Notes under the pieces: model-generated | The model's input: only the letters and a program-made list of their open reading frames with translations | What the model was told of the DNA's origin: nothing | Database searches by the model: none | NCBI RefSeq assembly: GCF_000236585.1 | Contig: NC_017278.1 | Span: 682,001-746,000 of the forward strand | DNA: 64,000 nucleotides | Direction: 5' to 3' | Origin: Thermus sp. CCB_US3_UF1 | Lineage (GTDB): Bacteria; Deinococcota; Deinococci; Deinococcales; Thermaceae | Program-made: the position numbers and the translations under genes | In this document: positions 16,447-24,679 of the stretch, in pieces | How positions within the stretch are numbered: position 1 is the stretch's first letter | Layout of the letters: the number at the start of each line of letters is the position of its first letter

Positions 16447-17238
16447 ATGGAAGTTTTGGCGCGGCTAGGCCTCGAGGGCAGGCGGGTTCTCATCCTGCAC
16501 CACGACGACCTGGGCCTGACCCATGCCCAAAACGCCGCTTACCAGGCCCTGGGCTTCCCCACGGGGAGCGTCATGGTGCCGGGGGCCTGGGCGGGTGGGG
16601 TGCGGGGGCGGGATCTGGGGGTGCACCTCACCCTCACCAGCGAGTGGTCTGCCCCCCGGATGCGCCCCCTGACCCAGGGGGAGAGCCTGAGGGACGGGGC
16701 GGGGTTTTTCCCGGGCAGCCTCGAGGCCCTCTGGACCCAGGCCTGCCCGGAGGAGGTGGAGAGGGAGCTAAGGGCGCAGATCGAGGCGGCCTTTAGGCTT
16801 TTTGCCCCCACCCACCTGGACGTCCATCAGGGGGCGGCCCTGCGGCCGGACCTGGCGGAGATTTACTTACGCCTGGCCATCGCCTACCGCCTCCCCCCCT
16901 TGCTGCCGGAGAGCCTGGAGGGCCTGGGGGTACCCCCGGCCTTCCTGCCCCATCTGGAAAGGCTTTTGGCCCAGGCCCCCTTCCCCAAGGTGCGCTTTCT
17001 GGACCCCTACGGCCTCCCCCCGGAGGAGCGCCTGGGGTTCTACCTGGGCTTGGCGGGGCTTCCCCCGGGGCTTTACCAGCTGGTTCACCACAGCGCCCTC
17101 CCCACCCCCGAGGGCCGGGCCCTACCCGACTGGCCCACCCGGGAGGCGGACTACTTCGCCCTGGCCCACCCCGAGGTGCGGCGGGTCCTGGCCGAGTTCC
17201 ACCCCCTCACCTGGGCGGAGATCCGGGAGGCGCTATGA
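16447..17238 (+). CDS. YdjC/ChbG-family carbohydrate deacetylase
   Basis: The 263-residue protein matches the YdjC family of metal-dependent deacetylases that act on acetylated amino sugars such as chitobiose. HHDDLGLTHAQN carries the catalytic aspartates, GVHLTLTSEW a metal histidine, THLDVHQG a second one, and QLVHHSALP the C-terminal histidine pair. It is the first gene of a unit with a GPH transporter (ATGA overlap) and a GH2 glycosidase, which supports a sugar role. The exact substrate is not known. Confidence 0.85.
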   Translation: MEVLARLGLEGRRVLILHHDDLGLTHAQNAAYQALGFPTGSVMVPGAWAGGVRGRDLGVHLTLTSEWSAPRMRPLTQGESLRDGAGFFPGSLEALWTQACPEEVERELRAQIEAAFRLFAPTHLDVHQGAALRPDLAEIYLRLAIAYRLPPLLPESLEGLGVPPAFLPHLERLLAQAPFPKVRFLDPYGLPPEERLGFYLGLAGLPPGLYQLVHHSALPTPEGRALPDWPTREADYFALAHPEVRRVLAEFHPLTWAEIREAL

Positions 17239-18488
17239 AACCCTGGCGCTACGCCTCGGGCCAGCTGGGCCTTACCCTGGTTTCGGAAAGCTTTGGCACC
17301 TACCTGGCCTTCTTCTACCTGGAGCGCCTAGGGCTTTCCGCGGCCTTCTACGCCCTGGCCCGCACCGCCTATGCCTTTTGGGATGCGGTCAATGACCCCC
17401 TTCTGGGCCACCTCTCCGACCGCACCAAGACCCCTTGGGGCCGGAGGCGGCCCTGGCTTCTCCTCGGCATCCCTCTTTTCCTCCTCTTCTACCTCTTGGT
17501 CTTCTGGGTGCCCGACTGGGCGCGAAACCCCGGGGTCCTGCCCTATTATTTCGCCCTGGCCATCGTCCTTTACGAGACGGCGGCCACCGTGGTCTGGACC
17601 AACCATGGGGCCCTTTTCCCGGAGATGTTCCGGAACCTGCCGGAACGGGCCCGGGCCGCTGCCCTGAAGCGGGGTACCGAGCTTTTCGGCCTCATCCTGG
17701 GGATTGCCCTGGCCCCGGTGGTCTACGCCCAGGTGGGGTTTTTCGGCATGGCCCTCCTCTTCGCTGGCCTTTCCCTCTTCGCCTTCCTCTTCTTCCTGGG
17801 GGGCGTGGCGGAGGACCCCAGGGCGGGGAGCGGGCTCGGCCTTCTCCCCTCCTTCCGGCTTGTCCTGGGCAACCGAGCCTTCTGGGTGGCGGCCCTGGTG
17901 GGGCTTCTCTTTGAGTTCGGGCGCACGGTGATCCAGACGGGCATGGCCTTTTACGCCAAGTACAGCCTGGGCCTGCCCGAGGCCGCCACCACCTTCCTCT
18001 TCGCCGCCGTCTTCCTGGTGGCCTTGCCCTCGGTCTTCCTCTGGGGGCGCTTGGCCCAGGCCCTGGGGGGGAAGCGGGCCTGGCGGCTGGCCCATCTCCT
18101 CATGGGCCTGGCCGCCCTCCTCCTTTTCCTGCCGCAAAGCCTTCCCGCGGCTCTCCTGGTGGGGGCTTTGGTGGGGGCAGGCTTCGCCGGGGTCCGGGTC
18201 ACGGGGGAGGTGGTCATGGCCAAGGTGATCGACCTGGATGCGGAGCGGACGGGAACCCGGCGGGAAGGGGCCTATTACAGCCTGGTGGGCCTCCTGGGCC
18301 GGGCCTCCGGGGCCTTGGTGGGGCTTTCCTTCGCCCTTCTGGGCCCCCTTTTCGGTTACGTGAGCGGGGAGAACCCGGGGCCGAACCCAGGGCTGGCCTT
18401 CCGTTTCCTCCTCTCCGTGGTCCCCGGGGCGGCCATCCTCCTGGCCTACGGGCTTACCGCCCTCTTCCCCCACGAGGTGCGGGAGTAG
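17235..18488 (+). CDS. GPH-family sugar:cation symporter
   Basis: The 417-residue membrane protein has about twelve helices. The hallmark of glycoside-pentoside-hexuronide symporters is near the N-terminus: YAFWDAVNDPLLGHLSDRTKTPWGRRRPWLLLGIPLF. It also has the central KRGTELFGLILGIALAPVVY segment and a second-half GYVSGENPG loop. It imports a glycoside with sodium or protons. The start overlaps the upstream deacetylase gene by ATGA. With the GH2 hydrolase after it, it probably brings in a small oligosaccharide or glycoside that is then split inside the cell. Confidence 0.9.
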   Translation: MKPWRYASGQLGLTLVSESFGTYLAFFYLERLGLSAAFYALARTAYAFWDAVNDPLLGHLSDRTKTPWGRRRPWLLLGIPLFLLFYLLVFWVPDWARNPGVLPYYFALAIVLYETAATVVWTNHGALFPEMFRNLPERARAAALKRGTELFGLILGIALAPVVYAQVGFFGMALLFAGLSLFAFLFFLGGVAEDPRAGSGLGLLPSFRLVLGNRAFWVAALVGLLFEFGRTVIQTGMAFYAKYSLGLPEAATTFLFAAVFLVALPSVFLWGRLAQALGGKRAWRLAHLLMGLAALLLFLPQSLPAALLVGALVGAGFAGVRVTGEVVMAKVIDLDAERTGTRREGAYYSLVGLLGRASGALVGLSFALLGPLFGYVSGENPGPNPGLAFRFLLSVVPGAAILLAYGLTALFPHEVRE

Positions 18489-18501
18489 CGGAGGTGGTGG
18501 G

Positions 18502-20550
18502 ATGCGGCTAGAGCGGGCGTTGTTCCTGGCGCATGGGGCCTTGGACCCCGGGGGGCTTCCCCCGGAGGGCTGGCGGGAGGTGGCCCTGCCCCACCAGTGG
18601 GCCCTCGAGGGCCTGGAGGCCGAGGTGGGCTGGTACCGCCTCTCCCTGCCCCCAGGGGGGCCGAGGCGTTTCCTCCGCGCCTGGGGGGATTACTTTCAGG
18701 AGGCCTGGCTGGAGGGGCGGTACCTGGGGCGGCATGAGGGGTACTTCCTCCCCTGGACCCTGGAGCTTCCCCCGGGGGAGGTGCTTTACCTGAGGGTTTC
18801 CGCTCCCAAGGAGCCCCCGGGCCAGTGGCCCCGCTTCAAGCGGCAGATCAAGGGGGTCTTGGGCCAGCACGACTGCCGCCCCGGGGGCAGCGGCCCCCGG
18901 GGCCAGGAGCGGGGGACAGGGGGGCTTTGGGGCGGGGTGGAGGTCCTCTTCCGGGAGGGGGTGGCCCTCCTGGGCCTCACCCACCGCCTCCACCCCCGGC
19001 CCGGGGGGTGGCGCCTCCTCCTGCGGTTCCTGGTGGATGCGCCCGGCCCCTTCCGCGAGGCGGTCCGCCTCCGCCTGCGCCCGGAGAACTTCCCTGGGGA
19101 GGCCCTGGAGAAGACCCTGACCCTGGAGGGGGAGGGGGGGCGGGCCTGGCGGGAGGGGGTCTGGGACCTGCCGGAGATGCCCCTCTGGGAGGTCTGGGAG
19201 CGGGGCTTCCCCCACCTCTTCCGCCTCGAGGCCGAGCTCCTGGGGGCTAACGCCACCGCCCCCTTGGGCTTCCGCACCGTGGCCCTGGACGGGGAGGGCT
19301 GGCTCCTTCTCAACGGTCGGCGGCTTTTCCTTAGGGGGACGAACCACATCCCCACCCAGTGGCTGGCCGGCTACACCGAGGCCCAGGCGCAAAGGGACGT
19401 GGCCCTCCTCAAGGAGGCCCATCTGAACGCCGTCCGGATCCACGCCCACGTCACCCACCCCGCCTTCTACCAGGCCTGCGACCGGGAAGGGGTGCTCATT
19501 TGGCAGGACTTCCCCCTGCAGTGGGGCTACGCCCCCGACGAGGCCTTCGCCCAGGAGGCCCTGCGCCAGGCCCGGGGCATGGTGGACCTCCTGGGGGCCC
19601 ACCCTTCCCTCTACCTCTGGTGCGCCCAGAACGAGCCCACCCACAACCGCCACGCCCTGGGTCCCCTCCTTGGGGCCGCCCTCCGCGCCCAGGACCCCAC
19701 CCGGCCAGTCAAGGAGGCCTCGGACTTCCGCGAGCACCCCTACCCGGGCTGGTACTGGGGGCATTACCGGGACTTCCTGGCCCTCCCCGGGAGCCCCCTC
19801 CCCTCGGAGTTCGGGGCCCAGGCCCTGCCCCGGGCCGAGCTCCTCCGGCGGGTCCTGGGGGAGGCGGCCTGGCCGCCCCAGTGGGAAGTCTGGGCCTACC
19901 ACAACTTCCAGCCCCACGAAACCTTCCGGGTGGCGGGGGTGCGGATGGGGGAGTCCCTGGAAGCCTTTGTGGAAAACTCCCAGGCCTACCAGGCCCGGCT
20001 TCTGGAGTTCGCCATCCACGCCTACCGCCGGGCCAAGGGGCGGGTGGTGGGCTACTTCCAGTTCCTCTTCGCCGAGCCCTGGGAGGGGATCACCTGGGCG
20101 GTGCTGGACGTGGAACGGGTGCCCAAGAAGGGCTTTTTCGCCCTCAAGGAGGCCAGCAGCCCCGTCCTCCTCTCCCTGATCCCCTACCGGGAGGCGGTGG
20201 AGGTAGGGAGCGCGCCCCTTCAGGAAGCCTGGCTGGTGAGCGACCTGGAGAGGCCCCTCACCCTCTGGGTGTACCTCCGCCTCGAGGGGCCGGAAAACTT
20301 AGATTTGTTCCATGATGAAGTGGGCCTGGCCCCGGGGGAGGTCCGGCGCTTCTTCAGCCTGGGCGAGCTTTGGGAAAGCCCTCTGGAGGTCCAGGCCCGC
20401 TGGCAACCCTTGCAGGAGGCCCTGCGCCGCCTGCCCCCCGGGGCCTACCGCCTGGTGGGGGAGGCCTGGGAGGAGGAGCGGCTTTGGTCGCGGCATGTCC
20501 TGGAGCTTACCTACCTGGAGCCCCTTCTCCCCTTGGAGGCCGCCTGGTGA
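18502..20550 (+). CDS. Glycoside hydrolase family 2 enzyme
   Basis: The 682-residue protein has the GH2 order: sugar-binding jelly-roll (about 1-170, with GLWGGVE), immunoglobulin-like domain (about 170-265) and TIM barrel. The barrel shows LRGTNHIPTQW, VRIHAHVTHPAFYQACDREGVLIWQDFPLQWG, the acid/base Glu378 in CAQNEPTHN and the nucleophile Glu436 in PSEFGAQ. The DREGVLIWQDFPLQWG segment resembles beta-mannosidase and exo-glucosaminidase-like subgroups more than LacZ. No signal peptide is seen, so it works in the cytoplasm on imported glycosides. GGAGGTGG precedes the ATG. Confidence 0.88.
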   Translation: MRLERALFLAHGALDPGGLPPEGWREVALPHQWALEGLEAEVGWYRLSLPPGGPRRFLRAWGDYFQEAWLEGRYLGRHEGYFLPWTLELPPGEVLYLRVSAPKEPPGQWPRFKRQIKGVLGQHDCRPGGSGPRGQERGTGGLWGGVEVLFREGVALLGLTHRLHPRPGGWRLLLRFLVDAPGPFREAVRLRLRPENFPGEALEKTLTLEGEGGRAWREGVWDLPEMPLWEVWERGFPHLFRLEAELLGANATAPLGFRTVALDGEGWLLLNGRRLFLRGTNHIPTQWLAGYTEAQAQRDVALLKEAHLNAVRIHAHVTHPAFYQACDREGVLIWQDFPLQWGYAPDEAFAQEALRQARGMVDLLGAHPSLYLWCAQNEPTHNRHALGPLLGAALRAQDPTRPVKEASDFREHPYPGWYWGHYRDFLALPGSPLPSEFGAQALPRAELLRRVLGEAAWPPQWEVWAYHNFQPHETFRVAGVRMGESLEAFVENSQAYQARLLEFAIHAYRRAKGRVVGYFQFLFAEPWEGITWAVLDVERVPKKGFFALKEASSPVLLSLIPYREAVEVGSAPLQEAWLVSDLERPLTLWVYLRLEGPENLDLFHDEVGLAPGEVRRFFSLGELWESPLEVQARWQPLQEALRRLPPGAYRLVGEAWEEERLWSRHVLELTYLEPLLPLEAAW

Positions 20551-20577
20551 CCCTGGCCTGGGGCAAGATAAGGGAGG

Positions 20578-20594
20578 CTGACCCCTGGGGTCAG
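20578..20594 (+). repeat. 17-base perfect inverted repeat before galT
   Basis: CTGACCCCTGGGGTCAG is symmetric around one T and lies 16 bases before the galT ATG, between the GH2 stop and the GAGG ribosome binding site. It could be an operator or a short mRNA hairpin. Confidence 0.6.
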
Positions 20595-20610
20595 GGAAGC
20601 GAGGAGGCCT

Positions 20611-21657
20611 ATGCGCGAGGTGTACCGGCTTCACCACCGCAAGCGGGATGGGCGGGAGCTCATCCTCTATGGCTTTTCCCCTGTGGCGGAGGCGCCCCTT
20701 CCCGAGCTGGAGGAGGCCTTCCACCCTACCCCTCACCTCCGCTACCATCCCCTGCGTGGGGAGTGGGTGGTCTACGCCGCCCACCGCCAGGAGCGCACCT
20801 TCCTTCCCCCCAAGGAACACTGTCCCCTCTGCCCCAGCCGTCCTGGAGGCTTCCCCACCGAGATCCCCTTCCCCCGCTTCCAGGTGGCGGTCTTTGAAAA
20901 CCGCTTCCCCGCCCTGGTCCAGAACCCGCCCCCGGCCCCCGAGGGGCTTCCCATCCCCACGGGGCAGGCCGGGGGCCGCTCTGAGGTGGTGGTCTACACC
21001 CCGGGCCACGAGGGGAGCCTGGCCACCCTCTCCGAGGAGGAGCGCCTCCTCCTGGCCTGGGTGTGGCGGGAACGGTACCAGGCCCTTTACGCCCAGGAGG
21101 GCGTCCGTTTCGTCATGCCCTTTGAGAACCGGGGGGAGGCCGTGGGGGTGACCCTGCACCACCCCCACGGCCAGATCTACGCCTACCCCTTCGTCCCCCC
21201 CGTGGTGCAGCGGGAGGCCCAGGCTTTCCGCGAGGGCCCGGTGCTCTTGGAGCTCCTTCCCGCCCTCGAGGCCTACGCGGTGGACCAGGAGGAAGGCTTC
21301 TTGGCCTTCGTCCCCCCCTTCGCCCGCTACCCCTACGAGGTGTGGGTGGTCCCCCGGGCGCGCCACCCCGGGCCCTGGACCTTTTCCGAGGCCGAGATGG
21401 CTGCCTTCGCCCGGCTCCTGGGCCGGGTGGTGGCCCGCTACGATGCCCTTTTCGCCGAACCCTTTCCCTACGTGATGGTCTTCCACGCCGCCCCCCTGGG
21501 GGAGGAGCGCACCTTCCACTTCCACGTGGAGTTCTACCCCCCCAGGCGCACCCGGGACAGGCTCAAGTTCCTGGCGGGGACGGAGCTGGGGGCGGGGACC
21601 TTCGTGGTGGACGCCCTGCCCGAGGATACCGCCAGGAAGCTCAAGGAGGCCCTATGA
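20611..21657 (+). CDS. galT: Galactose-1-phosphate uridylyltransferase
   Basis: It exchanges UMP between UDP-glucose and galactose 1-phosphate in the Leloir pathway. The 348-residue protein has the zinc pair CPLC, the FENRFPAL segment, the active-site HHPHGQIYAYPFVPP with its histidine nucleophile, and a second histidine region FHFHVEFYPP. No galK or galE is in the window. It is coupled by ATGA to glpK, and a 17-base palindrome precedes it. It may form a separate transcript from the upstream glycosidase unit. Confidence 0.94.
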   Translation: MREVYRLHHRKRDGRELILYGFSPVAEAPLPELEEAFHPTPHLRYHPLRGEWVVYAAHRQERTFLPPKEHCPLCPSRPGGFPTEIPFPRFQVAVFENRFPALVQNPPPAPEGLPIPTGQAGGRSEVVVYTPGHEGSLATLSEEERLLLAWVWRERYQALYAQEGVRFVMPFENRGEAVGVTLHHPHGQIYAYPFVPPVVQREAQAFREGPVLLELLPALEAYAVDQEEGFLAFVPPFARYPYEVWVVPRARHPGPWTFSEAEMAAFARLLGRVVARYDALFAEPFPYVMVFHAAPLGEERTFHFHVEFYPPRRTRDRLKFLAGTELGAGTFVVDALPEDTARKLKEAL

Positions 21658-23138
21658 CCTACCTGTTGGCCCTGGACCAAGGCACCACTTCCAGCCGGGC
21701 CATCCTCTTTACCCCGGAGGGGCGGCCCGTGGCCCTGGCCCAGCGGGGCTTCACCCAGCACTACCCCAGGCCGGGCTGGGTGGAGCACGACCCCTTGGAG
21801 CTCTGGGAGAGCCAGCTTTGGGCGGCCCAGGAGGCCCTGCGGCGGGCGGGGGTGGGGGCGGGGGAGGTGGCGGCCCTGGGGATTGCCAACCAGCGGGAGA
21901 CCACCCTGGTCTGGGAGCGGGGGACGGGAAGGCCCCTCCACCCGGCCATCGTCTGGCAGGACCGCCGCACCGCCCCCCTGTGCCAGGCTCTGAGGGAGCG
22001 GGGCCTGGAGGGGGTTTTCCGGGAGCGCACGGGCCTTCTCCTGGACCCCTACTTCTCCGCCACCAAGCTCCTTTGGCTTCTGGAAAACGTGCCGGGCCTC
22101 AAGGAGAAGGGGGAGAGGGGGGAGGCCCTTTTCGGCACCGTGGACACCTGGCTCCTCTATCGCCTCACCGGGGGCCAGGTCCACGCCACCGACCCCACCA
22201 ACGCCAGCCGCACCCTGCTTTTCAACCTCCATACCGGGTCCTGGGACGAGGAGCTTTTGGGGCTCCTGGGCATCCCCCGGGCCATGCTCCCCGAGGTCCG
22301 CCCCTCGGATGGGGCCTTTGGGGAGACCCTGCCCGAACTCCTGGGGGCCCCCATCCCCATCCGGGGGGTGTTGGGGGACCAGCAGGCGGCCCTCCTGGGC
22401 CAGGGGGGCCTGGAGGCGGGGGCGGCCAAGTGCACCTACGGCACGGGGGCCTTCCTCCTCCTGCACACGGGGGAGCGGCCCGTGCTTCCCCCCCAGGGCC
22501 TCCTGGCCACCCCCGCCTACGCCCCCCGGGGCGGACGGGCCTACGCCCTGGAGGGGAGCGTCTTCGTGGCCGGGGCGGCGGTGGGCTGGCTGGAGGAGGT
22601 GGGCCTCCTGGGGAAAGGGGAGGCGGAGGCCCTGGCGGGGCAGGTGGAGGATGCGGGCGGGGTGTACTTCGTCCCCGCCTTTACCGGGCTTGGGGCCCCC
22701 TACTGGGACCCCTACGCCCGGGGGGGCATCCTGGGCCTTACCCGGGGGACCACCAGGGCCCACCTGGTGCGGGCGGCCCTGGAGGGGGTGGCCTTTTCCG
22801 TGGGGGAGGTGGTGCGGGCCATGGCGGAGGCGGCGGGCCTGGCCCTTGGGGCCCTGAAGGCGGATGGGGGGATGGCGGGGAACGACCTTTTCCTGCAGAT
22901 CCAGGCCGACCTCCTGGGGGTGCCGGTCCTGAGGCCGGGGGTGACGGAGACCACCGCCTTGGGGGCGGCCTGGGCCGCGGGGGTGGGGGTGGGCCTCCTG
23001 GCCCCGGAGGACCTGAAGGGACTGTGGCGGGAGGCGGCCCGCTTCTCCCCCCGGATGCCCGAGGCCAAGCGGGAGGCCCGCTACCGGGGCTGGCGGCGGG
23101 CCGTGGACCGGGTGCGGGGCTGGGCCGAGGAGGGGTAG
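21654..23138 (+). CDS. glpK: Glycerol kinase
   Basis: It phosphorylates glycerol with ATP to glycerol 3-phosphate. The 494-residue FGGY-family protein starts MTYLLALDQGTTSSRAILF. It has NQRETTLVWERGTGRP, WQDRRT, GDQQAALLGQ, and the C-terminal signature GAWAAGVGVG. The start overlaps the galT stop by ATGA, and glpD follows after one base, so galT-glpK-glpD form one unit. There is no aquaporin or glpF nearby. Confidence 0.96.
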   Translation: MTYLLALDQGTTSSRAILFTPEGRPVALAQRGFTQHYPRPGWVEHDPLELWESQLWAAQEALRRAGVGAGEVAALGIANQRETTLVWERGTGRPLHPAIVWQDRRTAPLCQALRERGLEGVFRERTGLLLDPYFSATKLLWLLENVPGLKEKGERGEALFGTVDTWLLYRLTGGQVHATDPTNASRTLLFNLHTGSWDEELLGLLGIPRAMLPEVRPSDGAFGETLPELLGAPIPIRGVLGDQQAALLGQGGLEAGAAKCTYGTGAFLLLHTGERPVLPPQGLLATPAYAPRGGRAYALEGSVFVAGAAVGWLEEVGLLGKGEAEALAGQVEDAGGVYFVPAFTGLGAPYWDPYARGGILGLTRGTTRAHLVRAALEGVAFSVGEVVRAMAEAAGLALGALKADGGMAGNDLFLQIQADLLGVPVLRPGVTETTALGAAWAAGVGVGLLAPEDLKGLWREAARFSPRMPEAKREARYRGWRRAVDRVRGWAEEG

Positions 23139-23139
23139 G

Positions 23140-24678
23140 GTGGAGGTTTCCCGGGAGGCCTTCTGGCAGCGCCTCGAGGGGCCCTTAGACCTCCTGGTCA
23201 TCGGGGGCGGGGCCACGGGGGCGGGGGTGCTGTGGGAGGCGACCCTAAGGGGGCTGAGGGCCGCCTTGGTGGAGGCCAGGGACTTCGCCTCGGGCACCAG
23301 CTCCCGCTCCACCAAGCTCCTCCACGGCGGGGTGCGCTACCTGGAGCTGGCCCTAAGGCGCCTGGACCGCCGCCAGCTCCGCCTGGTGGTGGAGGCCCTG
23401 CGGGAGCGCCGGGTGGTGATGGATCTGGCCCCCCACCTGGCCCGGCCCCTTCCCCTCCTTACCCCCCTCTTCCGTCCCCTGGACCTGCCCTACTACGGGG
23501 CGGGGCTGGCCCTTTACGACCTCCTGGCGGGGCGGAGGCGGCTCGGGCCAAGCCGCTACCTCCCCCCCCGGGCGGTGGCCCGCCTCTTCCCCCACCTGCC
23601 CCCCACCCTCGGGGGGGTCCTCTACCTGGACGGCCAGTTCCTGGACCACCGCCTAAACCTCCTCTTGATCCTCTCGGCCCTGGCGCGGGGGGGCATGGCC
23701 CTGAACTACGCCGAGGTCCGGGGTTTCCTCCTCAAAGGGGGGAGGGTGGCGGGGGCGGTGGTGCGGGATGGGCTCACGGGGAAGGAGGTGGAGGTCCGGG
23801 CCAAGGCGGTGGTGAACGCCGCCGGGCCCCAGGCCGACGGGGTGCGCCGCCTCCTGGACCCGGGGCTTCCCCCCCTGCTTTCCCCCTCCAGCGGGGCCCA
23901 CCTGGTCCTGGACTACCCCCTCGAGGTGGGCCTCCTCCTCCCCCGGACCCGGGATGGCCGGGTCCTCTTCCTCCTGCCCTACCGGGGGAAGGCCCTCCTG
24001 GGCACCACCGACCTCCCCGCCCCGCCCACGGCCTGCCCCCGGCCCCAGGAGGCGGAGGTGGCCTACCTCCTGGAGGAGGTGCGGCCTTACCTGGGGGACC
24101 TCTCGGGGCGGGTGCGGGCGGCCTGGGCTGGGCTTAGGCCCCTGGTGGGCCAGGGGGAGACCCGGCTTCTGGTGCGGGACCACCTGATCCGGGAGGAACG
24201 GGGGCTTTACACCCTCACCGGGGGGAAGTGGACCACCTTCCGCCTCATGGCCCAGGACCTCCTGGACCGCCTGGACCAGGACCTCGCCTGGGGGCTTCCC
24301 CCTTCCCCCTCCCACGCCACCCCCCTCCTGGGGACGGGGCCCAGGCCTTCCCTGGGCCTTCCGCAAGGGGTCCAGGAGCACCTCTACGCCGCCTATGGCG
24401 CCCTGGCGGGGGAGGTGGCGGCCTTGGGGGATAGGCCCCTCCTGCCCGGCCTGCCCTACCTGGAAGGGGAGGTGGTCTGGGCGGTGCGGCGGGAGATGGC
24501 GCAAAAGCCCCTGGACGTCCTGGCCCGCCGGCTCGGCCTGGCCCTCTTGGACCAGGGGCTGGCGGAACGGGCCCTGCCCCGGGTGGTGGCCCTCATGGCC
24601 CCCCTTTTGGGCTGGGGACAAGGGCAAAGGGAAGCCCTCCTGGAGGAGGCCAGGAGGGCCTTGCCCGGGCTCTGCTAG
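23140..24678 (+). CDS. glpD: Aerobic glycerol-3-phosphate dehydrogenase
   Basis: This FAD enzyme oxidises glycerol 3-phosphate to dihydroxyacetone phosphate and passes electrons to the menaquinone pool at the membrane. The 512-residue protein has the Rossmann motif VIGGGATGAG, the family signature SSRSTKLLHGGVRYLE, a second FAD contact VVNAAGPQADGVR and TLTGGKWTTFRLMAQD. Length equals the family norm. The GTG start at 23140 lies one base after the glpK stop. Its stop is separated by one base from that of convergent ftsH, with no terminator between. Confidence 0.95.
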   Translation: MEVSREAFWQRLEGPLDLLVIGGGATGAGVLWEATLRGLRAALVEARDFASGTSSRSTKLLHGGVRYLELALRRLDRRQLRLVVEALRERRVVMDLAPHLARPLPLLTPLFRPLDLPYYGAGLALYDLLAGRRRLGPSRYLPPRAVARLFPHLPPTLGGVLYLDGQFLDHRLNLLLILSALARGGMALNYAEVRGFLLKGGRVAGAVVRDGLTGKEVEVRAKAVVNAAGPQADGVRRLLDPGLPPLLSPSSGAHLVLDYPLEVGLLLPRTRDGRVLFLLPYRGKALLGTTDLPAPPTACPRPQEAEVAYLLEEVRPYLGDLSGRVRAAWAGLRPLVGQGETRLLVRDHLIREERGLYTLTGGKWTTFRLMAQDLLDRLDQDLAWGLPPSPSHATPLLGTGPRPSLGLPQGVQEHLYAAYGALAGEVAALGDRPLLPGLPYLEGEVVWAVRREMAQKPLDVLARRLGLALLDQGLAERALPRVVALMAPLLGWGQGQREALLEEARRALPGLC

Positions 24679-24679
24679 G

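Noticed and set aside
21342-21653. An upstream extension of glpK
   Set aside because: The frame overlaps the galT end. The family N-terminus MTYLLALDQGTT begins exactly at the ATGA overlap.
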